Shown here piece by piece: positions 1 through 12,035 of a DNA stretch of 64,000 nucleotides; the stretch's first letter is position 1; every line of letters starts with the position of its first letter. Source of the stretch: Tetrapyrgos nigripes (lineage: Eukaryota > Basidiomycota > Agaricomycetes > Agaricales > Campanellaceae); the NCBI GenBank assembly GCA_013368315.1, contig JAACJM010000039.1, forward strand, positions 310,001-374,000, read 5' to 3'. The position numbers were made by a program, and so were the translations under genes. The notes below the pieces were generated by a model. It ran no database searches and was not told the DNA's origin. It worked only from the letters and a program-made list of their open reading frames with translations.

Positions 1-281
1 ATTGATGTTTGAAGATGTTAAGCGAGCTATTAACCTTTTGCATGAAAAGGACATTTGTTTTTGGTGACCTTTGCCCACCAAACATTATGGTGCTCAGTGA
101 CACTCGTCAAGCTGTCTTGATTGATTTTGACTGGGCTGCAAAGGATGGTGAAGGGAGGTATTCCCCGCTCAAGTTCAAGGCAAATGATTGGGCATCAGGT
201 GTACAGAGGTATGGGTTGATGAAAAAGGAACATGATCTGTACTTGTTGGAAAGGTTTAAGCAGTTGTGCGATGTAATATGA
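1..281 (+). CDS. Protein-kinase-like protein, C-terminal part (5' end outside window)
   Basis: This is the last ~90 residues of a kinase-like protein whose N-terminal lobe lies left of the window. Two catalytic-lobe motifs are visible: FGDLCPPNIMV in the place of the HRDxxxxN catalytic loop (Asp and Asn kept) and LIDFDWA in the place of the metal-binding DFG motif. This pattern is known from the large, divergent kinase-like families of agaric genomes. The frame entering from the left (encoding a stretch like NLLHEKDICF) and the frame that carries on after position 63 differ by one base. The switch falls at a T5 run (58-62), where four T would keep the frame. Family assignment is moderate and the substrate is unknown. 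Confidence 0.6.
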
Positions 282-688
282 AGTGGTTGTTTAGTTCTTC
301 TTTTGTACTTGTAATTTAAAAATGCCTAATGCGATTTGTTGGACGTCTTAAAGTCCGAGTCACCCTCAGCTGAGTTTTCCTCAAGTAAAGCTTCCAGCCA
401 ACTGTCCGTACACGTCAGGAGCTCTTGACTCTTTGAGCTCAACTCGCTCTACATTTACAGCAGCAAACGCATGTTTCTATTCTCTTACCAACGTGCAGTA
501 CTTTGGACTAATAACGTTGTGATTAGTTGCACACTAAAGACAAAAAGTTGCCGAATTCTAGACCGTTTTATACAACTCGAAAACAAGTTACAACGACTCC
601 TTTTAGTATTACAAAACGAAAACGGCAAGCAGGTAGGTACATTGCCTGATTTCAGATCCAAGAAAGAAAAACACACACACACACAAGT
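282..688. other. Convergent intergenic spacer
   Basis: The spacer lies between the 3' ends of the kinase-like gene and ARP5, so it should hold two 3' UTRs. I see no credible gene. A short (AC)7 microsatellite sits at about 671-684, just beyond the ARP5 stop. Confidence 0.5.
671..684. repeat. (AC)7 dinucleotide microsatellite
   Basis: Seven AC units in a row, just downstream of the ARP5 stop codon in its likely 3' UTR. Confidence 0.8.
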
Positions 689-3565
689 CTAATACCCCCC
701 ATTCCAATTTCCTCCCCACCACCTCTTAACCCTCTCCCCACCATACTCTTCATACTCTTCTCTCGTCATACTTACTCCTCTACCACCTGTGATGGCCAAG
801 AAATTTTGATAAGGGAACAAATGAAAAAAGGGATCATCAGCACTGCGATAATAACAATTTTTAAAAAAAGAAACAGAAACCCACCTCCACCCCCACCAAA
901 CTCCTCCGTCCCCGCAAACCTCGCCATTCCCCTCCACGCATCCAACCCCGGGTCCTCTGCCCTCCTTATCTGTATAGGCAAATCAACAGGTAAAACCGGT
1001 CTCAAAGCTTCATGTAACCTAGGTATCAAACCCGGGAGCAGAGAAGGTGTACCTGTGAGGAGAATGTTGGATGTTAGGAGGCGTTTGATTGAGTCTGGTG
1101 AGTGGTCTGGACTTGATGATGATAAGAATGTGGTGGAGGACGATGAGTTGGAGACAGAATTCAACACCCCCATCACCAATTCTCCCAAACCAGCACAATC
1201 AACACCAGCCAATCCAGGTTCGAACCACGTCTCGCAGACACGGTATCTTTCCGTGTTCAAGTGAATCTGCCATTGACTGGCTATATCGTCTATACCACCG
1301 ATAGCGGTACTAGGGGTCCCCACACCGACACCGACACCGACACCAGGATTTGCGTTGGCACCAGCAACAGCAACATTAGCATTCCCATAAAAGCTCGGCT
1401 TGAACGCCGCCAAAATCGCCGAATGTTGCGAATAATGCGAAAGCGAAGCATGTGTGTCTTGAAAAGTGAAAGAAGGATCGTGTGTTAAGAGTTTTTGTTC
1501 GATGAGGGAGAGTTTGGAGAGGTCTTCTTGTTCGGAATCGGAGGAGGGGGGTTCGTTGCGTTCTGTACATGTGTGGGGGAGGGGGGGGGAAAGAAAAAAG
1601 AAGAGTATGAGAATGGGATTGGGATTGGGAATGAAATGTACTCGCGATTTTATGGTAGATAGCCCAATCTTCATCGTTTAAGCCAAACATGTCCTCTGTA
1701 GCAAAGCAGAGGAGTTAGTATATAACAAGTAAAAAAACCAACCAACTCACCTCCCTTATCCTTCCTCTTTCCTCCACCTCCACTCGCACCTCCACTCCCA
1801 GCACCCGCAGAACTCCCAGCAACTCCTCCAGTCCCACTATATTTATTCCTACTCTTCGGATTAACCCTCTCATCTCCAGCCAAATTAGCTATATTCTTCA
1901 TGCGTGCTTGAGCAGCTGCGCTTTTTCTGTCTCCGGTGTTTAGAGCGGCGCGTCTTCTAGAACGGGCTTTAATCCTCGAAATCAGGGCCTCCTGCTCCCC
2001 CCTCAACCTTCTCTTCCAGCCTCCAAAATTCTCTTCCCTCTCCTCCTCTTCCTCCTTCTCCTCCCTTTCCCTCTCCTCCCTCTCTCTCTCCCTCTCGACC
2101 CTCTCCCTCTCCTCCTTTAAAGCTTTTTCCCGTTTGGCTCTAACCCGTGCATCATACCCAGCTTTTAAAAGCTTTTGTTTCCGTTTTTCCCGAAGTTGGT
2201 CTTCGGTGAGGTCGGTGTCTGGGATGGAGAGGAGGGGGTAGGAGGGTTCTTCTGGTTCTACGGGTTGTTGGTCTTCGGGTGCTTGACTTGCGTCTTTGTC
2301 TTTAGCTTTTGACTTGCGTAATGAAGCCTCGAATTTCTTAATCGTATCATCCAAGCGCTTTTCATCGTCGAAGCCTTCTCGAACGAGTCTTTTGAGCCAC
2401 TTTTCGTCAATGTCGTCCTTATGACTCGTGTCTCCGACATCTCCGTCTCCGTCCCCGTCCCCAACATAATAATCGCCGCCCTCCTCTCTCCTTCCCCTCC
2501 TCAACTCTAGTAGATAGGCTAAATCCTCCTCTTTTTGTTTAAGCTTCTCGAGGCGAGCTTTAGCAGAGATTTCTTGTAGCTTTTTTCCTTGTTCGCGGCG
2601 TTTTTCGAGTTTGGCTTGTTCTGACGAGGGGTCTATGGACATGGCGTCGGCAGTGGCAGGGTCAGGGGTAGACCGTCCCGGACCAGAGTTGGTGTCAAAT
2701 GTGTTGAGAGGAGAAGAAGACCAAGGGAATTGTACAACAGCGGTATGTTCTGTGAGTGTAGAAGGATCTTTGGAGAAAGTTCGGAGGAGGGAGAGGTAGG
2801 TGTTGGTAGTACCGACGACTGGTGTCGGATTGGGATTGGGCATAAAAGAACAGAAATTATGCAACATCCACGCTGCTTGGCTTTGTGTAACCCTGGTTGG
2901 GAAGTTGGGGTATTTGAGTTGGATTAACTTTAGCAAGTAGTCGGTTGATTGGGAGGATCCCCAGGGGAGTCTCTTTGCGTGACTGAGGATACCTCTACCG
3001 TGGAGGATGGGGATTATGGATGTTGAAGCGGTGTTGAAGGAGATGACGATGCCGGAAGATGAAGGGGGGGAGTTGTGATAGAAAGACATGATACCGTCCA
3101 CACAGTATGCGAGCGAGGGAACGCGGTATTGCTCAAACATGAGTTCAGAAGTCAAAGCACGCGAATGAAGAGGCGAACAAAGCCTCTCAGTCATCAACAC
3201 TGGATGGTCGATGTTTTCCCCGTCGATAGACAGCGAGAGGAACGCATAATCCAGAGCGTTCTCCAAAGCATCGAAATTCAACAATACATCCCCCTCCCAA
3301 GGTGTCCTTCCTTGACTTTTTACAGCTGCTTCGCATTCTACGGCGTCGCCGAAGAGGATGAGTGGGCGGTTGGTTTTGCGTTCTTTGTATTTTGCTATGA
3401 TGTTGGGGCCTGTGCGGGGGGAGGAGGAGGTGGAGAAACCCCAGCGGAGGGTGGTTGAGCCGTTGTCGATGATGAGGGGGGTACGGGCTGTTCGGTAGAG
3501 GGTGTAGTCGTCTGGGGGGGAGGGTGAGAGGGGAGAGTGGGGAGGGGGATGGGGATGGGCGACAT
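689..3565 (-). CDS. ARP5: Actin-related protein 5 (INO80 chromatin remodeller subunit)
   Basis: ARP5 is the actin-fold subunit of the INO80 nucleosome-remodelling complex and acts in the nucleus. The N-terminal actin fold shows LIIDNGSTTLRWGF, the phosphate-1 loop region. The ARP5-specific middle insertion is a long Glu/Arg/Lys-rich coiled coil. The C-terminal part has MFGLNDEDWAIY, LTGTPSLLPGL and the family tail MTREEYEEYGGERVKRWW. Four exons fit: 3565-1751, 1695-1642, 1562-885 and 786-689, all with GT..AG borders on the minus strand. The frame of the first exon stays open upstream but contains no ATG before a stop. The nearest ATG (3565) is one base out of frame and becomes in-frame if the C7 run (plus-strand G7, 3514-3520) had eight C; the total is then 882 codons. 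That start is therefore an inference. A GACACC repeat around 1325-1350 encodes a Gly-Val run. Confidence 0.88.
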
Positions 3566-3606
3566 GGACGCGCGTGGGGAAAAAAACTTTTTTGCTTCGT
3601 TCCACT

Positions 3607-6600
3607 ATGGCGGTGGAGACAGACTCGAGTATGTTTTGTTTTTACTCAAGGGAGTAGCTGAAGTAACTGATTTTATAGAAAGCGATGTGGAGGTAAGGAA
3701 GGAGAAGAAGAAGGAGAAGAAGGAGAAGAGGAAGGAGGAGATGGATGTAGACGATTCAGGTTTGTTTACCCTTTCTACTCTATTCCTTCACTAATCTTTC
3801 GTACAGAGCCTAAAAAGAAGAAGAGCAAAAAGCGTAAACATGAAGAGGTTACTTCTACTGAAGACTCTGAGAAGAAGAAGAAGAAAAAGAAGAAACACGA
3901 CGATGAAGACGAAGAGAAGAAAAAGGACAAGAAATCCAAAAAGTCGAAACAAGACGATTCCACCCAAGTCTCTTCCTACCTCTCTAAAAACAACATCACC
4001 ATCTCCGATTCATCCCAACCCACCATCTTCCCCACCTTCCCCCACCTCTCACCCCACCTTCCCTCCTCCCTCCAAAACTTTTGGATCTCACGCAACTACA
4101 AAGACCCCTCACCCATCCAGCCACTTGTTGGCCTATAGCATTGCAAGGAACCGATCTAGTCGGTGTTGCAGAGACGGGCAGTGGGAAGACGCTGGCGTTT
4201 GGCGTGCCCGCGTTGGTGAAGATTGTGCGAGACTTGGAATCAGATGACGAGTCTAAAAAGAAGAAGAAAGGGAAGAAGGGTAGTACCATAACCACCCTCA
4301 TCCTCTCCCCGACCCGCGAACTCGCTCTCCAAACACACGATCAACTCGTCTCGTTGGGTGAACCATTGGGAATTGGCTGTGTAGCTGTTTTTGGTGGTGT
4401 CGGGAAGGAACAACAGGTTCAGCTTTTACAAAATCAACACCACCAGCACGCAAACGGTGTCGTAACGAGGATCGTCGTAGGCACCCCAGGCCGTATCCTC
4501 GATCTCATCAATGACGGTGTATGTGATTTGAGTGGGGTAAACTTTTTAGTCTTGGATGAGGCGGATAGGATGCTGGATAAGGGATTTGAGCAGGATATTA
4601 AGAGGATAATCGGGTTTACGAGACGAGGAGAGGAGAGGCAGACGTTGATGTGTGAGTGGTTTTCTTGGTTTTTGTTTTCAAAGTGGTACTGACCATCTGG
4701 CAAACAGTCAGCGCCACCTGGCCCGAAGCCGTCCGTAAACTCGCTTCGTCGTTTCAAAAGTCCCCTGTTAGGGTTACAGTGGGGAGCGACGAGCTCACGG
4801 CGAATAGTCGGATTGAACAGATAGTGGAAGTCTTGGAGGATGGGAGGAGGAAGGAGTGAGTGTTTTGGATTGACTATCAGACCACACTAACAATTTCACT
4901 ACAGAAATCGTCTCTTCCACCACCTCCGTGCCCTCAGCCACCCAAAACAACCATCCACATCTCAAAACGGTACCAGCCCCCCCTCCCGCATCCTCATCTT
5001 CGCCCTCTACAAAGCCGAAGCCGCCCGTCTCTCCTCCACTCTAATCCGTGCAGGATACTCCACCTCATCTCTCCACGGAGATCTCTCACAACAAGCGCGT
5101 CTTGCAGCGTTGCAAGAATTTAAACAGGGTAAAACGGGATTGATGGTAGCTACGGATGTGGCTGCTAGAGGCTTGGACATCCCAGATGTGAGAGTGGTGA
5201 TTAATTATACGTTCCCGTTGGGGGTGGAGGATTATGTGCATCGGATTGGGAGGAGTGGTGAGTCGCGGTGTTTTTTTTTTTTTGTTTCTTCTTCTCTTTG
5301 GCGATTTTGTGGAGTTGGTTTTTTTTCGTTTTGGTCTCTTGGACTTGGTGTTTCGTTTTGGTTGCCTTTCTGTTTTGTTTTTGTTTTTTCTTCTTGTCCC
5401 TGTCTTTTTGGCGATTTTTTGTGGAGTTCGTCTTTTTTTTTTTCTTTCTTTTTTTTTTCGTTCTCTTCTTCGACCTGGCTTGTCAAGCCCATATCACGAT
5501 GGCTGGGTTGATCAGTACTGGTCAGCTGGTTGGTCGGTCGGTCGGTTGGTTTGTTGGTTGGTTTATTGGCTGGCTGGCTGGTCGGTTTGCCGGTTTGCTT
5601 CAATGCGCCTGCCTGCCCTCCAAGCTCCAACGCCGATGGTACCATGGCCATCGTTGGAGTTGGGAAGTTGGGAATGACAAGGCAAATGACGATGTCATTG
5701 TATCGGTGGCTCTAACGTATGGCCCACGGGTCTACGGGTCTGCGGATAAATTACATTTTTACTGCGCTAGCAGTACGGTTACCAATGGGCCATGGCGCTT
5801 TTTCACTTTCGCTTTCGCTTTTATCTTGGTTTGTTTGTTTGTTTGTTTGCTTGCTTGCTTGCTTCGATGGGCCTGCCCTCCAACGCCGATGATACGGTAC
5901 CATGGCCATTGTTGGAATTGGAAAGAGTTCAGGTTGGGAATGGCAATGACGGCCCATGGGTCTGCGGATATTATTTTTATTGTTCAGATTCAGTTTTTGC
6001 GCTGCGCTGCAGACTGCAGTACCAGTATCGATGGCGCTTTCTTTTTTCTTTCGTTGGTATTGGGTTCTATTAGTATTGGTATCTGGCGTTTAGGGTGTCT
6101 GGGCTTCTGCTTCTTTCTGGCTTGGCGTTTTCTTGTTCCTGAGCGCTGAGGTTTCTGTGCGGTATGATGTACTCGTTCTACGTGTCCTGTCTTGTCTTCT
6201 TTGGTTTTGGTTTTTTCTCGTTTTTCTACTTTTTTTTTCATTTCATTCCTCTTTTTCTTTTTGACGTGGTGGCCTGGCCTCTGCAGTTTCAATTTCAGGA
6301 TGCTCAGGCTGTGTTCTCAATCTCAACCTGAGGCTGTCTCGTCACTCGTGTCGACGTCCGCTACCGTTTCCGTTCCCGTTGGATCATTTTTCATTTGGAT
6401 CAGTACCGGTGATATCGATAACTGAGTCTAGTATGCGTACTTGGCTCTGATATTGACCCGGCCCTAGCCTAGTATGTAGTGCTTGCTACTGCTACTACTA
6501 GTGCACAGTCCAGACTTGGGGACTAGCGTACGCACGTACGCTGGGCCTTGGCAGCGGTTCTGTATACTACTCAGCCGCAGACTGCTACTCGCAGTACTGT

Positions 6601-7324
6601 TGCACTTGAGTCTTGCATGGCTGTGTGCTGTCTTGCGTTGCGTAGCCGGGTAACACCGATTTTGATTCCACCGTCAGTGTCACAGCTGACGTCGACTCGG
6701 CATGGCTATGACTCATTTCAATGTTCTCTTCGAGTCTCGAGTCGGGAGTCCGGTCCCTTTGTCATTGTTTTCCTTGTTTTCCTATTTTATTCTTACTGAT
6801 TTGTGCCGTTCTGGTGACGAATCCGTTGCAATGTTAATTGTCAGTGAGGCTGACAATTGACCCGTTGACCGCCGGGTGTGGCGGGGATATACGCATATGA
6901 TGACGATTTTAGGATTATTTTTTTCTCTCTTTTAAATCCGGATCTCGGTGCCCTTGTCATTTCCGTGTGATGATGTAGCGAGGATGACATTGCTTCCAGC
7001 TCCCTTCGTTGCTCTTTCTCTTACATTATTTTCTTTTTCATTGGTGTATCATCGTGTTCTAACTAATACTCCCGCAACACAGGCCGAGGCGGCAAATCCG
7101 GTAAATCCATCACCTTTTTCACCGGTGAAAATCATGAAAGAGCTCTAGCTGGGGAATTGAATCGTCTGTTGGAGGAAAGTGGGTTCGAGTGTAAAGAGTT
7201 GAAGGAGAAATTCCCGATGACGATTAAAAAGAAGGAACATAGTGCGTATGGGGCGTTTTATAGGGAGATTAAACCGAGTGAAGCTGGCAAGGAGAGGAAG
7301 AAGATTGTCTTTGGGGATGATTGA
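3607..7324 (+). CDS. DBP3: ATP-dependent DEAD-box RNA helicase, Dbp3-like
   Basis: Dbp3-type helicases act in the nucleolus in pre-rRNA processing for the large ribosomal subunit. The N-terminus is a Lys/Glu-rich low-complexity tail, as in fungal Dbp3. The helicase core shows a Q-motif region (DPSPIQ), motif I AETGSGKT, Ia PTRELA, GTPGR, motif II DEAD, motif III SAT, and C-terminal ARGLDIPDV and HRIGRSGR. The tail, [18 protein letters not shown], is also of Dbp3 type. Exons: 3607-3628, 3679-3759, 3807-4651, 4708-4855, 4905-5257, 7083-7324. The last intron is 1,825 bp, far above the others (about 50 bp). The frame breaks right after the Q-motif Gln codon (4118-4120): one extra base (CAG GCC instead of CAGCC) restores PIQATCWP and gives exactly 564 codons. 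Family identity is secure; whether the break is real is open. Confidence 0.88.
5258..7082 (+). other. Giant 1.8-kb intron of DBP3 with internal diverged duplication
   Basis: The donor is GTGAGT and the acceptor ACACAG. Both are needed to join HRIGRSG to [12 protein letters not shown], so the intron is well supported. The interior is T-rich with GGTT/GGCT/GTTT tetranucleotide runs. It holds two related blocks (about 5534-5808 and 5829-6045), each a tetranucleotide run followed by a GCCTGCCCTCCA..AACGCCGATG segment, GGTACCATGGCCAT, and an ending around ATGGCGCTTT. Open frames here are poly-Phe or Gly/Trp-rich and look like composition artefacts. Confidence 0.8.
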
Positions 7325-7440
7325 TGGTAGATAGAGATCTAGAAAGGTGTACTTTTGTATACAGTCTGACTAGAGCTGTAGAGTAGAAAACGTGACTGAG
7401 GACCGTTACAACTCCTGTCTGTAACTTACACGCTGCAGCC

Positions 7441-10183
7441 ATGATGGGCCTCTTCAGTCAAGCTGGTTCTCATTTCCGTGGCGTCACATCCTCGACTTCA
7501 AAACCGCAGCAGCATGGCCAACAGCCTCACGAAGACATCAAGGCTCCAGAAGATACTGAGCCTGATGACACCTCCATCTTGTCCGTCTACCTTTCACTAC
7601 TACTATGGTCCTCGCCTCTGAACCCTCCTTTGTTTCTTCTTCTGATTGTTATAGAGACGAGAATGAGGGTTCGATTATACTTTCTCTTATTTCTCAGCTG
7701 AGGTATGTCTGTTGGTCGTTTGGTCTGTATAGCAAGGGACTGACTGATGTTCTGACGTGGTTGATTCACCTTGACCTCGACCTCTCCTCTTCTAATCTAC
7801 CCCTGCCTCGCCCTACGCACTCTACTCGTCGTATCGTAATCTATCTCATCCAACGATGGCAATGCAGGGTCGGCATGGATCTCTCAAGAGTCACCTTCCC
7901 AACATTTGTCCTCGAACCCCGCAGCATGTTAGAACGAATCACAGATTTCATGTCCCATCCTGATCTCATCTTTGGGTGCGCTGTCTTTTTCGTGCACATG
8001 TCAGTCTACTCAACGAACTAATTCGCTCTAATCAAATTACAGAGCAGAAGCTTTTGATGATCCCGAAGAGAGGTTTATCCGAGTCCTCCAATACTACCTC
8101 GCAGGATGGCATATCAAACCCAAGGGTGTCAAGAAACCGTTAGTCCTAGTTTTACTTTTTTGGGTTTCCTGCGTTGTACTGACTGACTGACTGACCTGAC
8201 TCCGTCTTACGCTTACTCGTTCTCGTCATCCAATTCCATGCCACCTCACCATACCACCGCCACATTCCCGCCTTCAGCTACAACCCCGTCCTCGGTGAAT
8301 TCTTCCGCTGCCGTTACGACTACCCCAACGGTACCCAAGGCTTCTACATCTCCGAACAAGTCTCCCACCACCCTCCCATCTCCGCCTTTTACTACATCTC
8401 TCCCTCCAACCATCTCTCCATCCTAGGCGAATTACGCCCCAAATCCAAATTTTTAGGAAATAGCGTAAGTACAACCATGGAAGGAGAAAATAGGGTGACG
8501 TTGTTGGGTAAAGAGGAAGATGGAGAGTATGTGATTACGATGCCGAATATGTATGCGAGGGGGATTCTTTTTGGGAAGATGGTGTTGGAGTTGGGGGATA
8601 TGTGTGTTATGAAGAATGAGAAGAATGGGTTGGTTTGTGAGTTGGACTTTAAGACAAAGGTGGGTGCATACGATACGGATTGTTGTGTTTTTCTTTTTGT
8701 GGATCGAGGGCTAATGTGGCTTGGGTTATAGGGATTCTTCTCGGGAACGTACAACGCTATTGCTGGAAAGGTTAGACACAATAACACGGAAATTGGAGAG
8801 ATTTCGGGGAGGTGGAGTCATATTATGGATTTTAAGAATACAAAGGTGAGTGTCTCGTTGATGTTTTTGTTACTACCGTGCTCATTTCATCGTGCCTTGT
8901 AGACTGGAGCCAAACGAGTTTTATTCGACGCAGTAAAGGATGGTCAGAACGTCTCACCAAAGTGGGTTCCTCCTGAGAGTGAGCAGGAGCCGAATGAGTC
9001 GAGGCGGTTAGTGTTCTTTCTTGTTTTATGATTTCTTTTCTGCGCCTTTCTATGTTGTCTTTTTCTCTGTGGTTTGCTTTCTCTGTCTCCGTTCGTCTCT
9101 CGTTCTGCTACCTCTACCCGCATCGTGCTCCTCTGTCTGTCATCAACTCCACACCATTGGTCGTCTTTGGGTTTGGATTTGAGCATCATTGTATTACGAC
9201 GAAGGATCCTTCGTCATACGATGATCATCAGCGTTTCGCATCTATCATCATCCTGATCGTCATACTCGACCGGTTACGTTTGATGTCCTTGCCTTCCCAT
9301 GTACTAAATCTAAATCTCCACTCATATAACGACGTATGACGCTGCAACTTGCGTTTAGTCCTTATTTGTGATTTTCTTTTCTCTATTCTTGATTTTCTTT
9401 TCTTTTCATTTTTTTTTCATTTTTCTTGCTTTTTCTTTGGCTTGTTCCCGCTCTATCTGCACTTCAAACGATGCTGATCTCTCTCTCTCAATCTATCTTT
9501 TATACGCCCCAACCTCAACTCTAACATTGGACACGACAACTACTACCCTTTCCTCCTACCCACAACAACCACACCACCACACACGACATTGAAACAACAC
9601 AGCCTATGGGCCAACCTAACCTCTGCCATTATCGCCAAAGACATGGACGCTGCCACCACAGCCAAATCAGCTGTCGAAGATGCCCAAAGAGAACAGAGAA
9701 GGAACATGGAAGAACATGGAGAGAAACATGTTCCTAGGTTTTTCAAGTTTGAGGGGGGAAAGTGGGTGCCGAAGGTTGAGTGAGTGATTTTGCTGTTTGT
9801 TCTGTTCTGGTGTTGGTCTGGATTTAGTTTGGCGTCTGAGCGCCAATTTTGCGATATGGGCTCTTCCCTGGAGTCATCGGTTTCAGCTGTGTTGTCTTTC
9901 CTTCCCTGTCTTCTTACCTTCTTCTGTCATTTTTTCTTTCATGACCTCATTTGCTGACCACGCCCTATCCTCGTCTTCCAACGTCCACAGAATCCCAAAG
10001 GAACCAGAAGCAGCCATAGAAGTGGCTAGAGAATGGATCTTCGGGTCCTGTATGAGCTCGCAGGCTCAGTCTCCTCCTCAGGGTACGGCCTCTGCGCAGA
10101 CGAAGCCTTCTCCTCCTCCCACGTCGACGCCCTCGTCTCCTCCCAAGGAGAAGTCGTCTTCTAAACAGCCAGATGCATCGTGA
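7441..10183 (+). CDS. Oxysterol-binding protein-related protein (Osh-type lipid transfer protein)
   Basis: This is a short ORP containing only the OSBP-related ligand domain. Such proteins move sterol or phosphatidylserine against PI4P at membrane contact sites. The diagnostic EQVSHHPPISAF fingerprint is present, preceded by KPYNPVLGE and followed by GRWSHIMDF. A charged helical region with HVPRFFKFE and a Pro/Ser/Lys-rich tail end the protein. No PH domain, ankyrin repeats or membrane segment are seen, so it resembles the yeast Osh6/Osh7/Osh4 group. Nine exons (7441-7580, 7655-7702, 7868-7975, 8043-8138, 8278-8659, 8732-8845, 8903-9006, 9603-9779, 9991-10183) sum to 454 codons with no frame break. 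Introns here are also large (up to 596 bp, 9007-9602). The start codon is 116 bp beyond the DBP3 stop. Which lipid it carries cannot be read from the sequence. Confidence 0.9.
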
Positions 10184-10452
10184 GGACCGTAGTTGCGTAG
10201 TTGAGTTAGATGAACCTTGAGCGTATGCACGTTTGAACCGGTACCGTGCACTGTTCAACTTCACCCGGCATAGGTCTCACAGTGACTGTGACATGACATA
10301 CATACTTGATTTAATAGCAAATGTACATGTACTAATGATTTATCGTATTGATTGTGCGAGTCGGGTTTGAATGCCATGGTTATTAGCCTTGTTTGGTCTG
10401 AGCCTTGCTCCGCCAGTCTGCGACGCGTCCTGGTATCCTTCCAAATTCCCTC

Positions 10453-12035
10453 ATGCATTCCGCATTACAGATCCCAGAAATACTCAATCAGATTATCCCA
10501 CACCTTGAAAAAGACGACCAGAAGAGATGCGTGCCAGTCTGTCAGCTTGGTCCAAAGTTGCCCTTGGCCACATCTGGCAGATTGTCTCCGGTTTCGAGTT
10601 GCAGGAACTCTTCTCAGCTGTGAAAGAGTTCGATACCGAGAACCCCGCATCGCATGTATATGCTGCTTGCTTACTTGTGTTCAGACTTCCAACTCGCCTC
10701 TCACAGTGAAAGCTTGGAACCAACTCGAGTTGAAGTATTATGAGCGAATACATACACTGTCCTTGGGCTACACACGCTTTGGTAACTGGATGCCTCTCAT
10801 AAAACTTGTGAGCGAGATCAAAGGCCTCACTTCACCCGTCTTCCCCAATCTTCTATGTCTGGAATGTCGAGGCGAGATTTCAACAAGGAGTTTAGCAGAT
10901 TAATCTTGCATAGTGGAATCAAGTCATTCTCCATCAACTTACAGTACTCGCCTCTCTGGAGTGACCGTGGTCGCTTGGACATACTGCACTTGACACAAAC
11001 CATACAGACACGAATGCCCAACCTCACTTCCCTGACGATAAGGCTTCATGCACAACAGGACTATCTCGGGCCCCTGGCGACTCTTCTCGAGAATCTGACC
11101 TTGCTCGAGCATACTGATTTGCCTGCATTTGACGATATCTCTCCAATTCTTTGGAGTTTGAGCCGTACTAGGAAGGTTCAGAAACTCAATGACCAGTGGG
11201 GTTCTGGCAATGTGCTTCGTGCTGCAATAGATGACAACTGGTCAGAGGAGGATGGGCCTTCTTTGGAAGAGCTGACGATCCTGGTTGCGAAATGCGAGAC
11301 GATTGTACCTCTGCTACTGCGTCTCCATCACCTACGAGTCTTCAAGTTGATGCTGACCACCAGCCAGGGCCCTGTTCGCAAATGTCTTTTTGATGCTCTC
11401 TCCCACTGTGCTGTCCTCACCAAGTTGAGCCTCAGCGACTGGGAAAATCATCGTATGGAGTTTGATGAGGGGTGCAAAAATCTCGCAGAATTCAATCTTT
11501 CCTCTCGTTTCAATTTATCGGATTCAGACCTCGCACAGATGACTTTGGCATGGCCCCGGCTGCAGCGACTTCAACTGTATTATTATGGAGACCCAAATGG
11601 GTCTGGTCACACCAAAAAAGCCAGTCTTTGGGCTGTTTTTGCCCTCACACGTCTTTGTCCATGCCTCACATACCTGGACTACCTATCGGTACTGCACCAC
11701 TTGATATCCCTCCCTTCACTTCCTCTTCTCTGCCTAGGCAAGCCGAGATAGCGCAAGCCGCAGCATTGAAAATTTTAGGATTTCTCTGGGCGAGGGTGTG
11801 ATGATGAGTTTCATTGTCCTGACAGAATTGTTGGGTAAGATCCTTCCACCTCGTTGTGCTCTGCTTTACCGACTCGGATATCGTGGGGATGAGTTGGAAG
11901 AGCAGAGTAAGTAACAGATGGCGGGCCGTTGTAAAGCTTTCTCCTCGATTTGCGGAGCTATAAACCAGCTGGAGAAACGACTTGCTGATTCGGAGAGCGG
12001 TTGACCTGGTGTTGCTATGGTTCATTGATGTACAT
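10453..12035 (+). pseudogene. F-box/LRR-type protein, broken copy A
   Basis: The first residues (IPEILNQIIPHLEKDDQ) look like an agaric F-box, and the body is Leu-rich with weak LRR-like periodicity. The C-terminal half contains MTLAWPRLQRLQL and SLWAVFALTRLCPCL, both shared with the relic at 59.2-60.2 kb. The frame changes near 10530, 10685, 10870 and 11680-11780, each time by what looks like one missing base. The tail (ELLGKILPPRC, then RWRAVVKLSPRFAEL) ends at an in-frame TAA near 11960. F-box proteins recruit substrates to SCF ubiquitin ligases. I call this a pseudogene because the lesions are so many, but some of them may be assembly errors. Confidence 0.6.

Noticed and set aside
1210..1235. 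GGTTCGAACC as a possible tRNA T-loop
   Set aside because: It lies in an ARP5 exon, and no acceptor-stem or anticodon-arm pairing is seen around it. No other tRNA candidate was found by eye.
806..1690. Several 70-150-codon plus-strand frames opposite the ARP5 3' exons
   Set aside because: The minus-strand exons carry conserved ARP5 C-terminal motifs with good splice sites, so the opposite frames are shadows.
5268..6149. Long open frame inside the DBP3 intron
   Set aside because: It is poly-Phe and Leu/Gly/Trp-rich from T-rich and GGTT repeats, without motif or start context, and lies wholly between a well-supported donor and acceptor.
8467..8472. GTAAGT as an intron donor in the OSBP gene
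   Set aside because: Reading through keeps FLGNSVSTTMEGENRV in frame, which matches the family, and all exons then sum to whole codons.
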